Source: Pseudomonadota bacterium
Lineage (GTDB): Bacteria; Pseudomonadota; Gammaproteobacteria; Burkholderiales; Gallionellaceae
Direction: 5' to 3'
Assembly (NCBI GenBank): GCA_021781695.1
Contig: JAJXWG010000004.1
Coordinates: forward strand, 1-26,583
DNA: 26,583 bases
Shown here piece by piece: positions 1 to 8,228 of this stretch. Position numbers and translations under genes: made by a program. The notes below the pieces were generated by a model. The model saw nothing but the letters and a program-made list of their open reading frames with translations, did not search any database and was not told where the DNA came from. The stretch's first letter is position 1. Every line of letters starts with the position of its first letter.

Positions 1-743
1 CCGATGTATGTCTGATCGAGATAAAAGCAGGTACGGCGAGGAATGCGATTCCCCGTGAAGCTTATGCTCTATGCGCGCTGCCTGATGACATTGCTTCCAG
101 CATCGACGACTGGATACGGCACCGTTGCGAAGCATGGCAACAGCGACTCGCTCAGTCTGATGCAGGCGTGCGATTTTCTTGCAGCCATTACGACGAGATG
201 CCAGATGCATCAGTCACAAGCGAAGAACGAGACCGTCTGCTGGCTTTTCTTGATACCGCAGCCAATGGCGTTTCATACACCAGCGTTGATTTTCCGGGCG
301 TGACAGATACCTCGTGTAATCTCGGAGTGGTCTTGCTGGAAAAAGGCGCATTCAAGGCGACCTTTAAAGTGCGCTCGCAATCAGATGCAAGGGCTGCAGC
401 ATTGGCCGATAAATTGGTTAGCCAGGCCGCAAGTTATGGATTGCAGGCATGGCAAAATGGCCAGTATCCAGGCTGGACACCGGATCTGGCTTCCCCTATG
501 CTGGCGCTGTGCCAGCGGGTATATAACAGGGAATTTGGCCAGCCTGCCGGATTGCAGGTAATACATGCGGGCTTGGAATGCGGGCTGCTGGCGGCCAGTC
601 ATCCACACCTGGATATGATTTCTTTCGGCCCGAATATACGGGGTGCGCATGCGCCTGGCGAAGGCGTGGAGATTGAATCCGTCGAGCGTTGCTGGATATT
701 GCTCAAAGCGCTGTTGCAGGAGCTGGCAGAAACAAATAATTGA
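1..743 (+). CDS. pepD: Aminoacyl-histidine dipeptidase PepD (M20 family), 5' truncated
   Basis: The reading frame is open from base 3 to the TGA at 741-743, giving the last 246 residues of a protein that starts outside the window. The start shows the family pattern GTARNAIPREA. Near the C-terminus are HAGLECG (around 561-581), DMISFGPNIRGAHAPGE and a final helix with the pattern ERCWILLKALL. In M20 dipeptidases the His and Glu of HAGLECG and the His of the H(S/A)PxE motif sit at the metal and substrate site. The expected role is cytoplasmic hydrolysis of Xaa-His dipeptides such as carnosine-type substrates, for peptide recycling. HAPGE replaces the more usual HSPxE, a mild change. Only about half the usual length is visible, so the N-terminal metal ligands cannot be checked. 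A GTG at 168 in the same frame is internal and is not the start. Confidence 0.9.
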   Translation, partial: DVCLIEIKAGTARNAIPREAYALCALPDDIASSIDDWIRHRCEAWQQRLAQSDAGVRFSCSHYDEMPDASVTSEERDRLLAFLDTAANGVSYTSVDFPGVTDTSCNLGVVLLEKGAFKATFKVRSQSDARAAALADKLVSQAASYGLQAWQNGQYPGWTPDLASPMLALCQRVYNREFGQPAGLQVIHAGLECGLLAASHPHLDMISFGPNIRGAHAPGEGVEIESVERCWILLKALLQELAETNN

Positions 744-756
744 CAGGAGTGATGTG

Positions 757-1923
757 ATGAAAATCGGCCCGCGCGAGATAACAACGCCTTTCAGACCCAT
801 TCCTCTGGACGTGCCAGAAGGAATGAAGCATAACGAGTTTTTCAACAGTACAGAAAATCTCAACGATCTGGCAAATAACAACGGCTTGCTGGTCAATTCT
901 GAAAATTTGCTGCTGTACCGCAAAGCGCTTGGGCATAGTACGGAGTTTGACTGTTCCATTATCTACAATACATCAAGGACGATATTAAATCCCTTGGGGC
1001 GTCCGGTCAGGCGCACGCAGGTTGCCGAAAGCGTCAAGCATGTGTGGAACAGGATGAATCAGATCATCATTTCTTATATGCTGGAAAAATATCCTGATCC
1101 CGAAGAAGCGTTGGTTCTGGCGGGCGAAGCAAGCCTGGATGCGACTTGGCCATTAACTTCTCCCGGCGTGCCCAGCATTAGAATGTTGCACAACCACTTT
1201 GTGGTTTTTCCAAAACAAACGCTTAAAAATGCAAAAGTTGCCGATGCGGATAATCCGAACCTGACCGATGGAGGACAGCACAGCCTGTTTCAGGCCTACA
1301 TGCGCGATGTATATCGCGAGTTTTTTGACCGCGCTTTGAGCCTCAAGATACTTAAACCTGCCAGTGAGAGCGATGCGCGCATCCGGTTGACGGGCTATCC
1401 CCAGGGGTTGCCCAGTTGGGAAATTCAAGGCGGAGAGGCAGCCCTTAAAAATGTGCATTTCTGGCGGGAATATGACGAGATTCTCAAAGGCTTCATTGAT
1501 TTTTACCGCAGTTTTTTTTCACAAGTATCGACGCGCAATGCGCCCATCTTGCAGGATGTATATTTTTCCGAACAGGTGGAGAGTGTTTTGTTGTTCAATA
1601 ACGATTTCATGAAAACAGCAAAAAAAGTGCGCGATCATTGCATCATGGATGCAAAATATGCGAGTGCAATACGCTGGCAGCCCGCATTCAAGCAGCTGAT
1701 TTACCGCAACGATGCGGGCAAGCTTATCGTCACCATCAGCCAGAACTCCATCGGCAATGCGATCACTGAATTACTGGGCGTGGTGGTGAACCGTGATCCG
1801 AATGCAGAGGCTTATGCAGCAGTTGAGCCGGCACTGATAGCCCGGCTGCTGGAAGTGCGCCGACGTTTGATAGAGGCTGATTTGGGCGAGGGCATTGCCA
1901 CTGCTTACTGGCCCAAGGAATAG
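757..1923 (+). CDS. Conserved-looking protein of unknown function (388 aa)
   Basis: I do not recognise this family. The ATG at 757 is chosen because an AGGAG (745-749) lies 7 nt before it. The open frame extends back to 643, but that part overlaps pepD and has no ribosome site. The 388-residue product has no signal peptide and no membrane segment, so it is probably cytoplasmic. It is a mixed polar protein with many aromatic residues. Visible landmarks are an RMLHNHFVVFP stretch around residue 145, a YMRDVYREFF helix, and a C-terminal helix rich in Arg and Glu that ends in YWPKE. The HNH pair could bind metal or nucleotide, but this is a guess. The gene starts 13 nt after the pepD stop and ends 2 nt before the next gene, so the three are probably co-transcribed. 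Confidence 0.85.
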   Translation: MKIGPREITTPFRPIPLDVPEGMKHNEFFNSTENLNDLANNNGLLVNSENLLLYRKALGHSTEFDCSIIYNTSRTILNPLGRPVRRTQVAESVKHVWNRMNQIIISYMLEKYPDPEEALVLAGEASLDATWPLTSPGVPSIRMLHNHFVVFPKQTLKNAKVADADNPNLTDGGQHSLFQAYMRDVYREFFDRALSLKILKPASESDARIRLTGYPQGLPSWEIQGGEAALKNVHFWREYDEILKGFIDFYRSFFSQVSTRNAPILQDVYFSEQVESVLLFNNDFMKTAKKVRDHCIMDAKYASAIRWQPAFKQLIYRNDAGKLIVTISQNSIGNAITELLGVVVNRDPNAEAYAAVEPALIARLLEVRRRLIEADLGEGIATAYWPKE

Positions 1924-1925
1924 CC

Positions 1926-2267
1926 ATGATACGATTAAGCAGTGCCTTGCATGCCTGGGGAACTTCCGACTTTGACGATGTCTTCAGGCAAGAGTTGATG
2001 CAGCTTAGCATTGATCAGCTGCCCTTGCAAAAAGCGATATCCATGGGCAATTATGTCATCGATGAGCCAATCACCGTTATGAATATCAATGCGGTTGAAA
2101 CAGCCGAGGCTGTTCAGGTTCGGGCCGGTATTTTCTTTCAGACAGTGATAGCCGGGTGCAATTGCGCGGATGACCCAACACCTGCAAGCAGCATCAATGA
2201 GTATTGTGTGATTCAGCTGGATATCGACAAATCGACGTCAGCAGTCAGCGTCAACCTGATTGGATAA
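1926..2267 (+). CDS. Small protein of unknown function with a CxCADDP motif (113 aa)
   Basis: The ATG at 1926 follows the preceding stop codon by 2 nt, which implies translational coupling; I see no clear ribosome site of its own. The product is 113 residues with no signal peptide. Its C-terminal half holds three cysteines in the pattern GCNCADDPTP, then NEYC about 10 residues later, followed by an IDKSTSAVSVNL strand. The cluster could be a metal site or a structural turn; neither is proven. The family name is unknown to me. Pairing with the 388-aa gene suggests the two products work together. The gene ends at a TAA that directly abuts the clcA stop codon on the other strand. Confidence 0.8.
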   Translation: MIRLSSALHAWGTSDFDDVFRQELMQLSIDQLPLQKAISMGNYVIDEPITVMNINAVETAEAVQVRAGIFFQTVIAGCNCADDPTPASSINEYCVIQLDIDKSTSAVSVNLIG

Positions 2268-3623
2268 TTATTCGGCAGGTTTTTCCGCTTTTGGAGCTGG
2301 CGATGGCCTGGAAATGAAATTTACTGCCATCGTGTGAAACAAGGGCGCAGGACAGACCAGCTTTGAACAGAGGTTGGCAATAAACGCAGCAGACATCAAC
2401 GGCAGCAGCATTTCATGGTTGTCTGTCATTTCCATGATAATCACGAATGCGGTGATCGGCGCCTGTGTAACGCCGGCAAAATAGGCAACCATGCCGAGTA
2501 TGATGGTTGCACCGGCAGGGACGCTGGTAAAAAAATGAGCGAGATTGGCGCCAAATCCCGCCCCAGCTGAAAGCGTGGGTGCCATCACTCCGCCGGGGAT
2601 GCCGCTGACATATGAAACGGCTGTTGCCATCATTTTCAGCAGGCCATAGGCTTCCGGCAAAACAGTTTTACCATCAAGCAGTGTTTTTGCTTCGTCGTAT
2701 CCGCTGCCGTAGGACGTGTTGTTCGAAGCCAAACCTATGAGCGCCAGGATCAGACCGCAAACCGCTGCAAATGCAATCGGCTTAGCCTTCATCCATGCGC
2801 CCATATTCCCAGCCAGACCCTTGTTGACCTCGACGAGAAAGCGGCTGAATGCGCCGCCCAGCAGTCCTCCCGCCACACCGCATGCAATGACAACATTCCA
2901 TTGCTTGCCGAACGCCAATGTTTCGGAAGTATGGCCAAAATAGGAATAGTTGCCGAGCAAGGCAATCGAGGTGATACCTGCGATGATCACGGTCATGAGT
3001 ATGGTTGAACTGTTGTGCTCTTCAAAGGAGCGGCTCATCTCTTCTATCGCGAATACGATGCCTGCAAGCGGGGTGTTGAATGCGGCGGCAACGCCCGCTG
3101 CCGCACCGGCAAGTATCAGTCCTTTTTCAACATCGTGTTTGGGAAAGCGCGCAAATCTGCCCAGGCTGTGCATGATGGATGCGCCAATCTGTACAGTGGG
3201 GCCTTCGCGCCCGACGGATGCGCCAAATAACAATCCAAAGACAGTGAGCATGATTTTACCCACTGTAATGCGCAGGGAAAGCACACGTTCCCGAACGATG
3301 CTGTTCGGGTCTAGAGAAGCAATGGTTTGGGGGATTCCGCTGCCCTGCGATCCGGGAAAAACCTTGCGGGTAGCAAGAGCGATCAATGCAAGTCCGAGCG
3401 GGGTAATCAGCAACGGCAAATAAGGCGAAACAGCCAGCAACTTGTGGAATAACTTGTTTGCCCATTCGGCGGCGACCGCCAAAAAAATAGCGGCCAGGCC
3501 GACGCTAATTGCACCGCTCCAAAACACCACTCTGCGTTTCCAGTCGCGTATTATTGGCGTTTCCAGCATTGTGCTGTCTGTGCGCGTCTTGAAAAATTCG
3601 CGTATAACATGAAATAAATTCAT
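2268..3623 (-). CDS. clcA: ClC-family H+/Cl- exchange transporter
   Basis: The product of up to 451 residues is a polytopic inner-membrane protein with the ClC signatures GSGIP (residues 94-98), GREGP (138-142) and GGVMAPTLSAG. Glu140 matches the gating glutamate. The EE pair at 194-195 in FAIEEM matches the internal proton glutamate of E. coli ClcA, which argues for a proton-coupled exchanger over a passive channel. Two pore positions differ from E. coli: GVMAP replaces GIFAP, and PLF near the C-terminus replaces PLY, the chloride-coordinating tyrosine. There are no CBS domains. The start is uncertain. The ATG at 3623 is only 5 nt after a TATAAT on the same strand, so either the mRNA is nearly leaderless or Met19 (3569) is the true start. 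The likely role is acid tolerance or charge balance. Confidence 0.92.
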   Translation of the reverse strand: MNLFHVIREFFKTRTDSTMLETPIIRDWKRRVVFWSGAISVGLAAIFLAVAAEWANKLFHKLLAVSPYLPLLITPLGLALIALATRKVFPGSQGSGIPQTIASLDPNSIVRERVLSLRITVGKIMLTVFGLLFGASVGREGPTVQIGASIMHSLGRFARFPKHDVEKGLILAGAAAGVAAAFNTPLAGIVFAIEEMSRSFEEHNSSTILMTVIIAGITSIALLGNYSYFGHTSETLAFGKQWNVVIACGVAGGLLGGAFSRFLVEVNKGLAGNMGAWMKAKPIAFAAVCGLILALIGLASNNTSYGSGYDEAKTLLDGKTVLPEAYGLLKMMATAVSYVSGIPGGVMAPTLSAGAGFGANLAHFFTSVPAGATIILGMVAYFAGVTQAPITAFVIIMEMTDNHEMLLPLMSAAFIANLCSKLVCPAPLFHTMAVNFISRPSPAPKAEKPAE

Positions 3624-3628
3624 GCATT

Positions 3629-3634
3629 ATTATA
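3629..3634 (-). promoter_or_regulatory. Candidate -10 element of clcA
   Basis: The minus strand carries a perfect TATAAT here, 5 nt before the ATG at 3623. No good -35 is seen 16-18 nt upstream. Transcription from it would begin at or just around that ATG. Confidence 0.35.
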
Positions 3635-3646
3635 CAGCGCAGAGAT

Positions 3647-3672
3647 ACATCTTAGATACAGATGTCCGGACA
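3647..3672. repeat. Overlapping dyads in the clcA/ABC transporter divergent region
   Basis: ACATCT (3647-3652) and AGATGT (3660-3665) form a perfect 6-bp inverted repeat with a 7-nt spacer. It overlaps the perfect 10-nt palindrome TGTCCGGACA (3663-3672). Their position between two divergent genes would suit a regulator, but short dyads occur by chance. Confidence 0.35.
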
Positions 3673-3728
3673 AGAGCAGTATAGATTCAATCGTAAAAAT
3701 TGTTTTGATATAACAACCAATCGGTCTA

Positions 3729-3756
3729 TTGGCAATTGGCCTGCATCAGGTAATAT
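3729..3756 (+). promoter_or_regulatory. Candidate sigma70-type promoter for the Atm1-type transporter
   Basis: TTGGCA (3729-3734), a 16-nt spacer and TAATAT (3751-3756) lie 32 nt before the ATG at 3789. The -35 matches 5 of 6 consensus bases and the -10 matches 4 of 6. An inverted repeat CCAAT-N6-ATTGG (3717-3732) overlaps the -35 and could be an operator. If real, this promoter rules out translation from the in-frame TTG at 3729. Confidence 0.4.
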
Positions 3757-3788
3757 CCACAGCTTGTTTATACGATCTCCGATCTTCA

Positions 3789-5597
3789 ATGTCACCTCAT
3801 TCATTTCATTCATCCGATAACGCATCAGAACAGATCGCGCAAACGGATTTGCGCGCTATCAGCCGCTTGTTCCCTTATCTGTGGGAATTCCGCGGACGGG
3901 TCTTGCTCTCGCTCTCGCTGTTGCTGGGCGCAAAGCTGGCCTCGGTTTCAGTGCCGCTGGTGCTGAAAAAAATCATAGACTCGCTGGACATGTCGCATGC
4001 CAGCCTGGTTTTTCCATTGACACTCATCATCGCCTATGGGCTGTTGCGCTTTTCCAGTACAACATTTGCAGACCTGCGAGATGTGGTGTTTGCCAAGGTC
4101 ACCCAGCGCGCGATGCGCAGGGTCAGCATGGCGGTATTTCAGCATTTGCATGCGCTGTCGTTGCGTTTTCATCTGGAACGACAGACAGGCGGCATCACGC
4201 GCGACATCGAACGGGGCTCCAAAGCAATTTCCAGTCTGGTTGGATTTCTGCTGTTTCGCATAACGCCCACCGTGCTGGAAATACTGATGGTGGCGGTCAT
4301 CCTGTTCGTAAAGTTAGATTGGGTGTTCGGCATGATCACGCTGCTGACGCTGGCTGTATATGTAGCTTTCACTGTCACCATCACTGACTGGCGCACGCAG
4401 TTTGTGCGTCGCGCCAACACGCTGGACTCCGAGGCTTATGGGCGCGCGATCGACAGCCTGCTTAACTATGAAACGGTAAAATATTTTGGCAACGAGCGTT
4501 ATGAGGCTGATCGCTATGACAACAGTTTGGCCGAATGGGAGCGCGCTGCATTGCAGTCGCAGCGCTCACTGGGATTTCTGAATGCTGCACAGGCTGGTAC
4601 AATCGCTATCGGTGTCACGCTGATGGTTTTGCGCGCGGCCAAAGGTGTGGTTGGCGGCACGCTGACGCTGGGTGACCTTGTGATGGTCAATGCCTATCTG
4701 TTGCAAATGTTCCAGCCATTGGGATTTTTGGGGGTGATGTACCGCCAGATCAAGGAATCCATCACCGATGTGGAGCGCATGTTTACCCTGTTGCATCGCC
4801 CGAAGGAAATCGAAGACGCGCCCGATGCCGTGAAGCTTTCTGTGCATGGAGGCGAAGTCAGGTTCGAGCATGTCAGTTTTTCCTACAATCCCGATCGTCC
4901 TATTCTGCGCGATGTTGATTTCACCGTTCCAGCCGGCAAGACCGTGGCCGCAGTTGGTGCGAGCGGGGCAGGAAAGTCCACACTGGCCCGCTTGCTGTTC
5001 CGCTTTTATGACGTTAACGAGGGCTGCATCAAGATAGATGGGCGGGATATAAGAGACGTTACTCAGGAAAGCCTGAGATCAGCTATCGGCGTGGTGCCAC
5101 AGGATACGGTGCTGTTCAACGACAGCATCTATTACAACATCGCCTATGGCAGGCCGGATGCCGCGCGCGAGGAAGTAGTTGATGCAGCCCGTGCTGCGCA
5201 TATCCTGAAGTTCATCGAATCACTGCCGCAAGGATGGGAGACGATAGTCGGCGAAAGAGGGCTTAAACTTTCCGGCGGCGAAAAGCAGCGCGTTGCGATC
5301 GCCAGAACCCTGCTGAAGAATCCGGCCATACTGATACTCGACGAAGCCACTTCCGCGCTTGACACCAAAACCGAAAAAGCCATTCAGGGCGAACTGCTGG
5401 AAATCGCCAAAAGCCGCACCAGTCTCATTATCGCGCATCGTTTGTCTACGGTAGTGGAAGCGGACGAAATACTGGTGATCGAGTCAGGGCGTATCGTCGA
5501 GCGCGGGAGACATGCCGAATTGCTCGCACAGAATGGGGTATATGCGCTTATGTGGGCGATGCAGCAACAGGCGGAAGAAGAGAAGCCGGAAGAATAA
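3789..5597 (+). CDS. Atm1/ABCB7-type ABC half-transporter (permease and ATPase)
   Basis: The 602-residue product has an N-terminal six-helix transmembrane domain (about 35-335) and a C-terminal ATPase. In the ATPase I see Walker A GASGAGKST (390-398), Q-loop Gln438, signature LSGGE (494-498), Walker B ILILDE (514-519) and H-loop His550. The permease region with YFGNERYEADRYD and the LGFLGVMYRQIKESITDVERM stretch marks the Atm1 subfamily over MsbA. Atm1 proteins form homodimers in the inner membrane and export glutathione-linked compounds tied to Fe-S assembly or heavy-metal detoxification. Start: the frame opens at a TTG at 3729, but ATG 3789 fits better because a promoter-like element covers the earlier part; no strong ribosome site is seen for either. 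It is divergent from clcA and convergent with topA. The exact substrate cannot be read from sequence. Confidence 0.93.
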   Translation: MSPHSFHSSDNASEQIAQTDLRAISRLFPYLWEFRGRVLLSLSLLLGAKLASVSVPLVLKKIIDSLDMSHASLVFPLTLIIAYGLLRFSSTTFADLRDVVFAKVTQRAMRRVSMAVFQHLHALSLRFHLERQTGGITRDIERGSKAISSLVGFLLFRITPTVLEILMVAVILFVKLDWVFGMITLLTLAVYVAFTVTITDWRTQFVRRANTLDSEAYGRAIDSLLNYETVKYFGNERYEADRYDNSLAEWERAALQSQRSLGFLNAAQAGTIAIGVTLMVLRAAKGVVGGTLTLGDLVMVNAYLLQMFQPLGFLGVMYRQIKESITDVERMFTLLHRPKEIEDAPDAVKLSVHGGEVRFEHVSFSYNPDRPILRDVDFTVPAGKTVAAVGASGAGKSTLARLLFRFYDVNEGCIKIDGRDIRDVTQESLRSAIGVVPQDTVLFNDSIYYNIAYGRPDAAREEVVDAARAAHILKFIESLPQGWETIVGERGLKLSGGEKQRVAIARTLLKNPAILILDEATSALDTKTEKAIQGELLEIAKSRTSLIIAHRLSTVVEADEILVIESGRIVERGRHAELLAQNGVYALMWAMQQQAEEEKPEE

Positions 5598-5614
5598 GAT
5601 TCATACGGTTTTTT
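5586..5614 (+). terminator. Probable Rho-independent terminator of the ABC transporter gene
   Basis: Arms 5586-5595 and 5599-5608 pair at 8 of 10 positions around a 3-nt loop and are followed by six T (5609-5614). The hairpin includes the stop codon. The two mismatches make it a weak terminator. Confidence 0.45.
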
Positions 5615-5658
5615 ACGTCGTCGTTGTCATCGCAATTCCGGCTGAATTAATCGGAGTC

Positions 5659-8223
5659 TCAGGATTTTTTCGAGGCTCTGGGTTTGGCTTTTGGTTTGGC
5701 CGCTGTTTTGGGTTTTGCCTCGGCCTTGGGCTTTGCTGCAGCTTTTGGCTTTGCCTCGGCCTTGGGCTTCGTGGCCTTTTTTACCGGCTTGCTTCCTCCC
5801 TTTGCTGCCTTGGCAGCGAGCAGTTCCAGCGCTGTTTCAAGCGTGACTTCATCGACGGGGATATCCTTGGGGAGGGTTGCATTGATCTTGCCGTGACGCA
5901 CATAAGGGCCGTAGCGGCCGCTGCATATCTCTACCGAAGCTTTGTCATCGGGGTGGTCGCCCAGCGTGCGCAAAACAGCATTGCCATCTTTGGCCTGTGC
6001 AAGCAGCTCTACCGCGCGCTCAAGACTGATGTCAAAAATGCTGTCCGATCGGGGAATAGATTTGAATTTGCCGTCATGCCCAATGTAAGGGCCGAAGCGG
6101 CCGATGTTGACGATGACCTTCTTTTTGCTTTCAGGATGTAAACCCAGTTCGCGCGGCAGGGAAAGCAGTTTCAATGCGGTGCCCAAATCAGCCTGATCCA
6201 AGGGCATATCCTTGGGCCATGAGACGCGCTTGGGTTTGGTTTTTTCCCCTTCAACCGCTTCGCCAAGCTGCACATAGTGGCCATAGGGGCCACGCAAAAG
6301 CAATACGGGCTGGGCTGTGTCGGGGTGGAGGCCGAGTTCAACGCGCACATCTGCCTGTGTTTCGCCGCCCACACTGCGTTTGTATTTGCAATCAGGATAG
6401 TTGGTGCAACTGATAAAACTGCCGTAACGGCTCAATTTTTTGGCCAGAGGTTTGCCGCATTCGGGGCAGGCTTCGTCGAGTAATTCCTGGGGGCGTTCAA
6501 TATTGGTTTTTTCCTTGATAAGGCCAGAAAATCCGCTCCAGAACTCATCTAACACGCCTATCCAGTCGCGTTTTCCGTCCGAGATATCATCGAGTTCATC
6601 TTCCAGCGATGCAGTGAAGTTATAATCCACATAGCGCGTGAAATGATCGGTGAGAAAACGCGTGACGACTCGGCCGACATCGGTCGGCATGAAGCGCTTC
6701 TTATCCAGAATGGCATATTCGCGGGTTTGCAGCGTGGAGATGATGGTGGCGTAGGTTGACGGACGCCCGATGCCGTATTCTTCCAGAGCCTTGACCAGGC
6801 TCGCCTCCGTGAAACGCGGCGGCGGCTGGGTAAAGTGTTGTTCGCCGAACAGTTTGTCGACAGGCAAAATATCGCCTTCAACCAGGGTTGGCAGCTTGCC
6901 ACCCTGCTCTTCTTCCGCGTCATCAACATCTTCCATGTATACGCTCATGAAGCCGGGAAAAATCAACACCTGACCGTTGGCCCGGAACAGCGTGTCATCT
7001 CCACCCAACCGGATGTCTGCGCTGACCGTGTCAAAACGAGCTGCGGTCATCTGGCACGCCAGGGTGCGCTTCCAGATCATTTCATACAGCCGTGCTTGGT
7101 CTGCGCTGAGATGGTCGCGCAGGCTGTCGGGTGTGCGCGCAATCGAAGTCGGGCGTATCGCCTCGTGGGATTCCTGCGCATTTTTGGTTTTGCTCTTGAA
7201 AACGGGCGGGCTGGCAGGCAGGTATTCGTTGGAAAAATTGTCGCCGATGTAGGCGCGAATTTCCGCAACAGCTTCTTTTGCAAGGGATACCGAGTCGGTA
7301 CGCATGTAGGAAATCAGGCCGACTGTTTGCCCGCCGATGTCGACGCCTTCATACAGTGTCTGCGCGGTACGCATGGCCCGCTCCGTGGACATGCCGAGTT
7401 TGCGCACGGCTTCCTGTTGCAGAGTCGAAGTGGTGAAGGGCGCTGCGGCATAACGCTGTTTGGCTTTTTTCTCGATGCGGACGACCTTGGGAGGTAGCTT
7501 TGCGTCGTTAAGCTTTGCAAAGATGGCGTCGTATTCTGCCTGATTTTTGATGCTGAGCTGTTCGAGTTTTTTGCCCTGATACTGGAAAAGGCGCGCGGAA
7601 AAAGGCTGTTGATCCTTGTGGCTGTCCAGATGGACAGTCCAGTATTCCTGGCTGGTAAAGGCTTCGATTTCTTGTTCGCGCTCGACAATCAGGCGCAAAG
7701 CCGGGCTTTGCACCCTGCCGGCAGATAGACCGGGGCGGATCTTGCGCCATAAAAGAGGAGACAAATTGAAACCCACAAGATAGTCCAGCGCACGCCGGGC
7801 CTGCTGAGCATTGACCAGCGGCATGGCGATTTCCCTCGGATGGGCGACTGCCTCCTTTACCGCAGACTGAGTGATCTCGTAGAACACCACGCGTTTCATG
7901 TTCTTGCCCTTGAAGCCTCTCTTGGATTTGAGAAGCTCCGAGATATGCCAGGCGATGGCTTCACCCTCGCGGTCAGGATCGGGAGCCAGCAGAATGTTGT
8001 CGGCAGCTGCGGCAGCCTTGGCTATGGCATCCATGTGCTTGCTGTTGCGCGCTATGGTTTCGTAGTTCATCGCAAAACCGTTTTCGGTATTTACCGCGCC
8101 GCTCTTGGGAACAAGATCGCGCACATGCCCGTAAGAAGCAAGCACTTCATAGCCACTGCCCAGATATTTTTTCAGGGTTTTGGCTTTGGCCGGAGATTCT
8201 ACGATCAAAAGATTATTTGCCAT
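5659..8223 (-). CDS. topA: DNA topoisomerase I (type IA)
   Basis: The 854-residue product relaxes negatively supercoiled DNA. It starts MANNLLIVESPAKAK, the typical Toprim opening with Glu9, and carries PDPDREGEA (81-89) for Mg2+ binding. The catalytic tyrosine is Tyr306 in GLISYMRTD. One classical four-Cys zinc finger is present (Cys586, 589, 606, 612), followed by topoisomerase C-terminal repeat modules of the RFGPYIGHDGK type. The last 54 or so residues are a low-complexity tail of AKPKA-like repeats, rich in Lys, Ala and Pro, likely to bind DNA nonspecifically. Start: the frame extends 28 codons upstream to 8307, but that overlaps smg and lacks family similarity, so ATG 8223 is used. It lies 5 nt after smg and is the last gene of a LysM-dprA-smg-topA run. 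Confidence 0.96.
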   Translation of the reverse strand: MANNLLIVESPAKAKTLKKYLGSGYEVLASYGHVRDLVPKSGAVNTENGFAMNYETIARNSKHMDAIAKAAAAADNILLAPDPDREGEAIAWHISELLKSKRGFKGKNMKRVVFYEITQSAVKEAVAHPREIAMPLVNAQQARRALDYLVGFNLSPLLWRKIRPGLSAGRVQSPALRLIVEREQEIEAFTSQEYWTVHLDSHKDQQPFSARLFQYQGKKLEQLSIKNQAEYDAIFAKLNDAKLPPKVVRIEKKAKQRYAAAPFTTSTLQQEAVRKLGMSTERAMRTAQTLYEGVDIGGQTVGLISYMRTDSVSLAKEAVAEIRAYIGDNFSNEYLPASPPVFKSKTKNAQESHEAIRPTSIARTPDSLRDHLSADQARLYEMIWKRTLACQMTAARFDTVSADIRLGGDDTLFRANGQVLIFPGFMSVYMEDVDDAEEEQGGKLPTLVEGDILPVDKLFGEQHFTQPPPRFTEASLVKALEEYGIGRPSTYATIISTLQTREYAILDKKRFMPTDVGRVVTRFLTDHFTRYVDYNFTASLEDELDDISDGKRDWIGVLDEFWSGFSGLIKEKTNIERPQELLDEACPECGKPLAKKLSRYGSFISCTNYPDCKYKRSVGGETQADVRVELGLHPDTAQPVLLLRGPYGHYVQLGEAVEGEKTKPKRVSWPKDMPLDQADLGTALKLLSLPRELGLHPESKKKVIVNIGRFGPYIGHDGKFKSIPRSDSIFDISLERAVELLAQAKDGNAVLRTLGDHPDDKASVEICSGRYGPYVRHGKINATLPKDIPVDEVTLETALELLAAKAAKGGSKPVKKATKPKAEAKPKAAAKPKAEAKPKTAAKPKAKPRASKKS

Positions 8224-8228
8224 GCAGT

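Noticed and set aside
3729..3788. TTG start for the ABC transporter, adding 20 residues
   Set aside because: The added residues have no family similarity and the region holds a promoter-like element; ATG 3789 fits better.
5512..6141. 209-codon open frame on the plus strand rich in Gly, Phe, Leu and Cys
   Set aside because: It is the complement of the topA Lys-Ala-Pro tail, which explains its odd composition.
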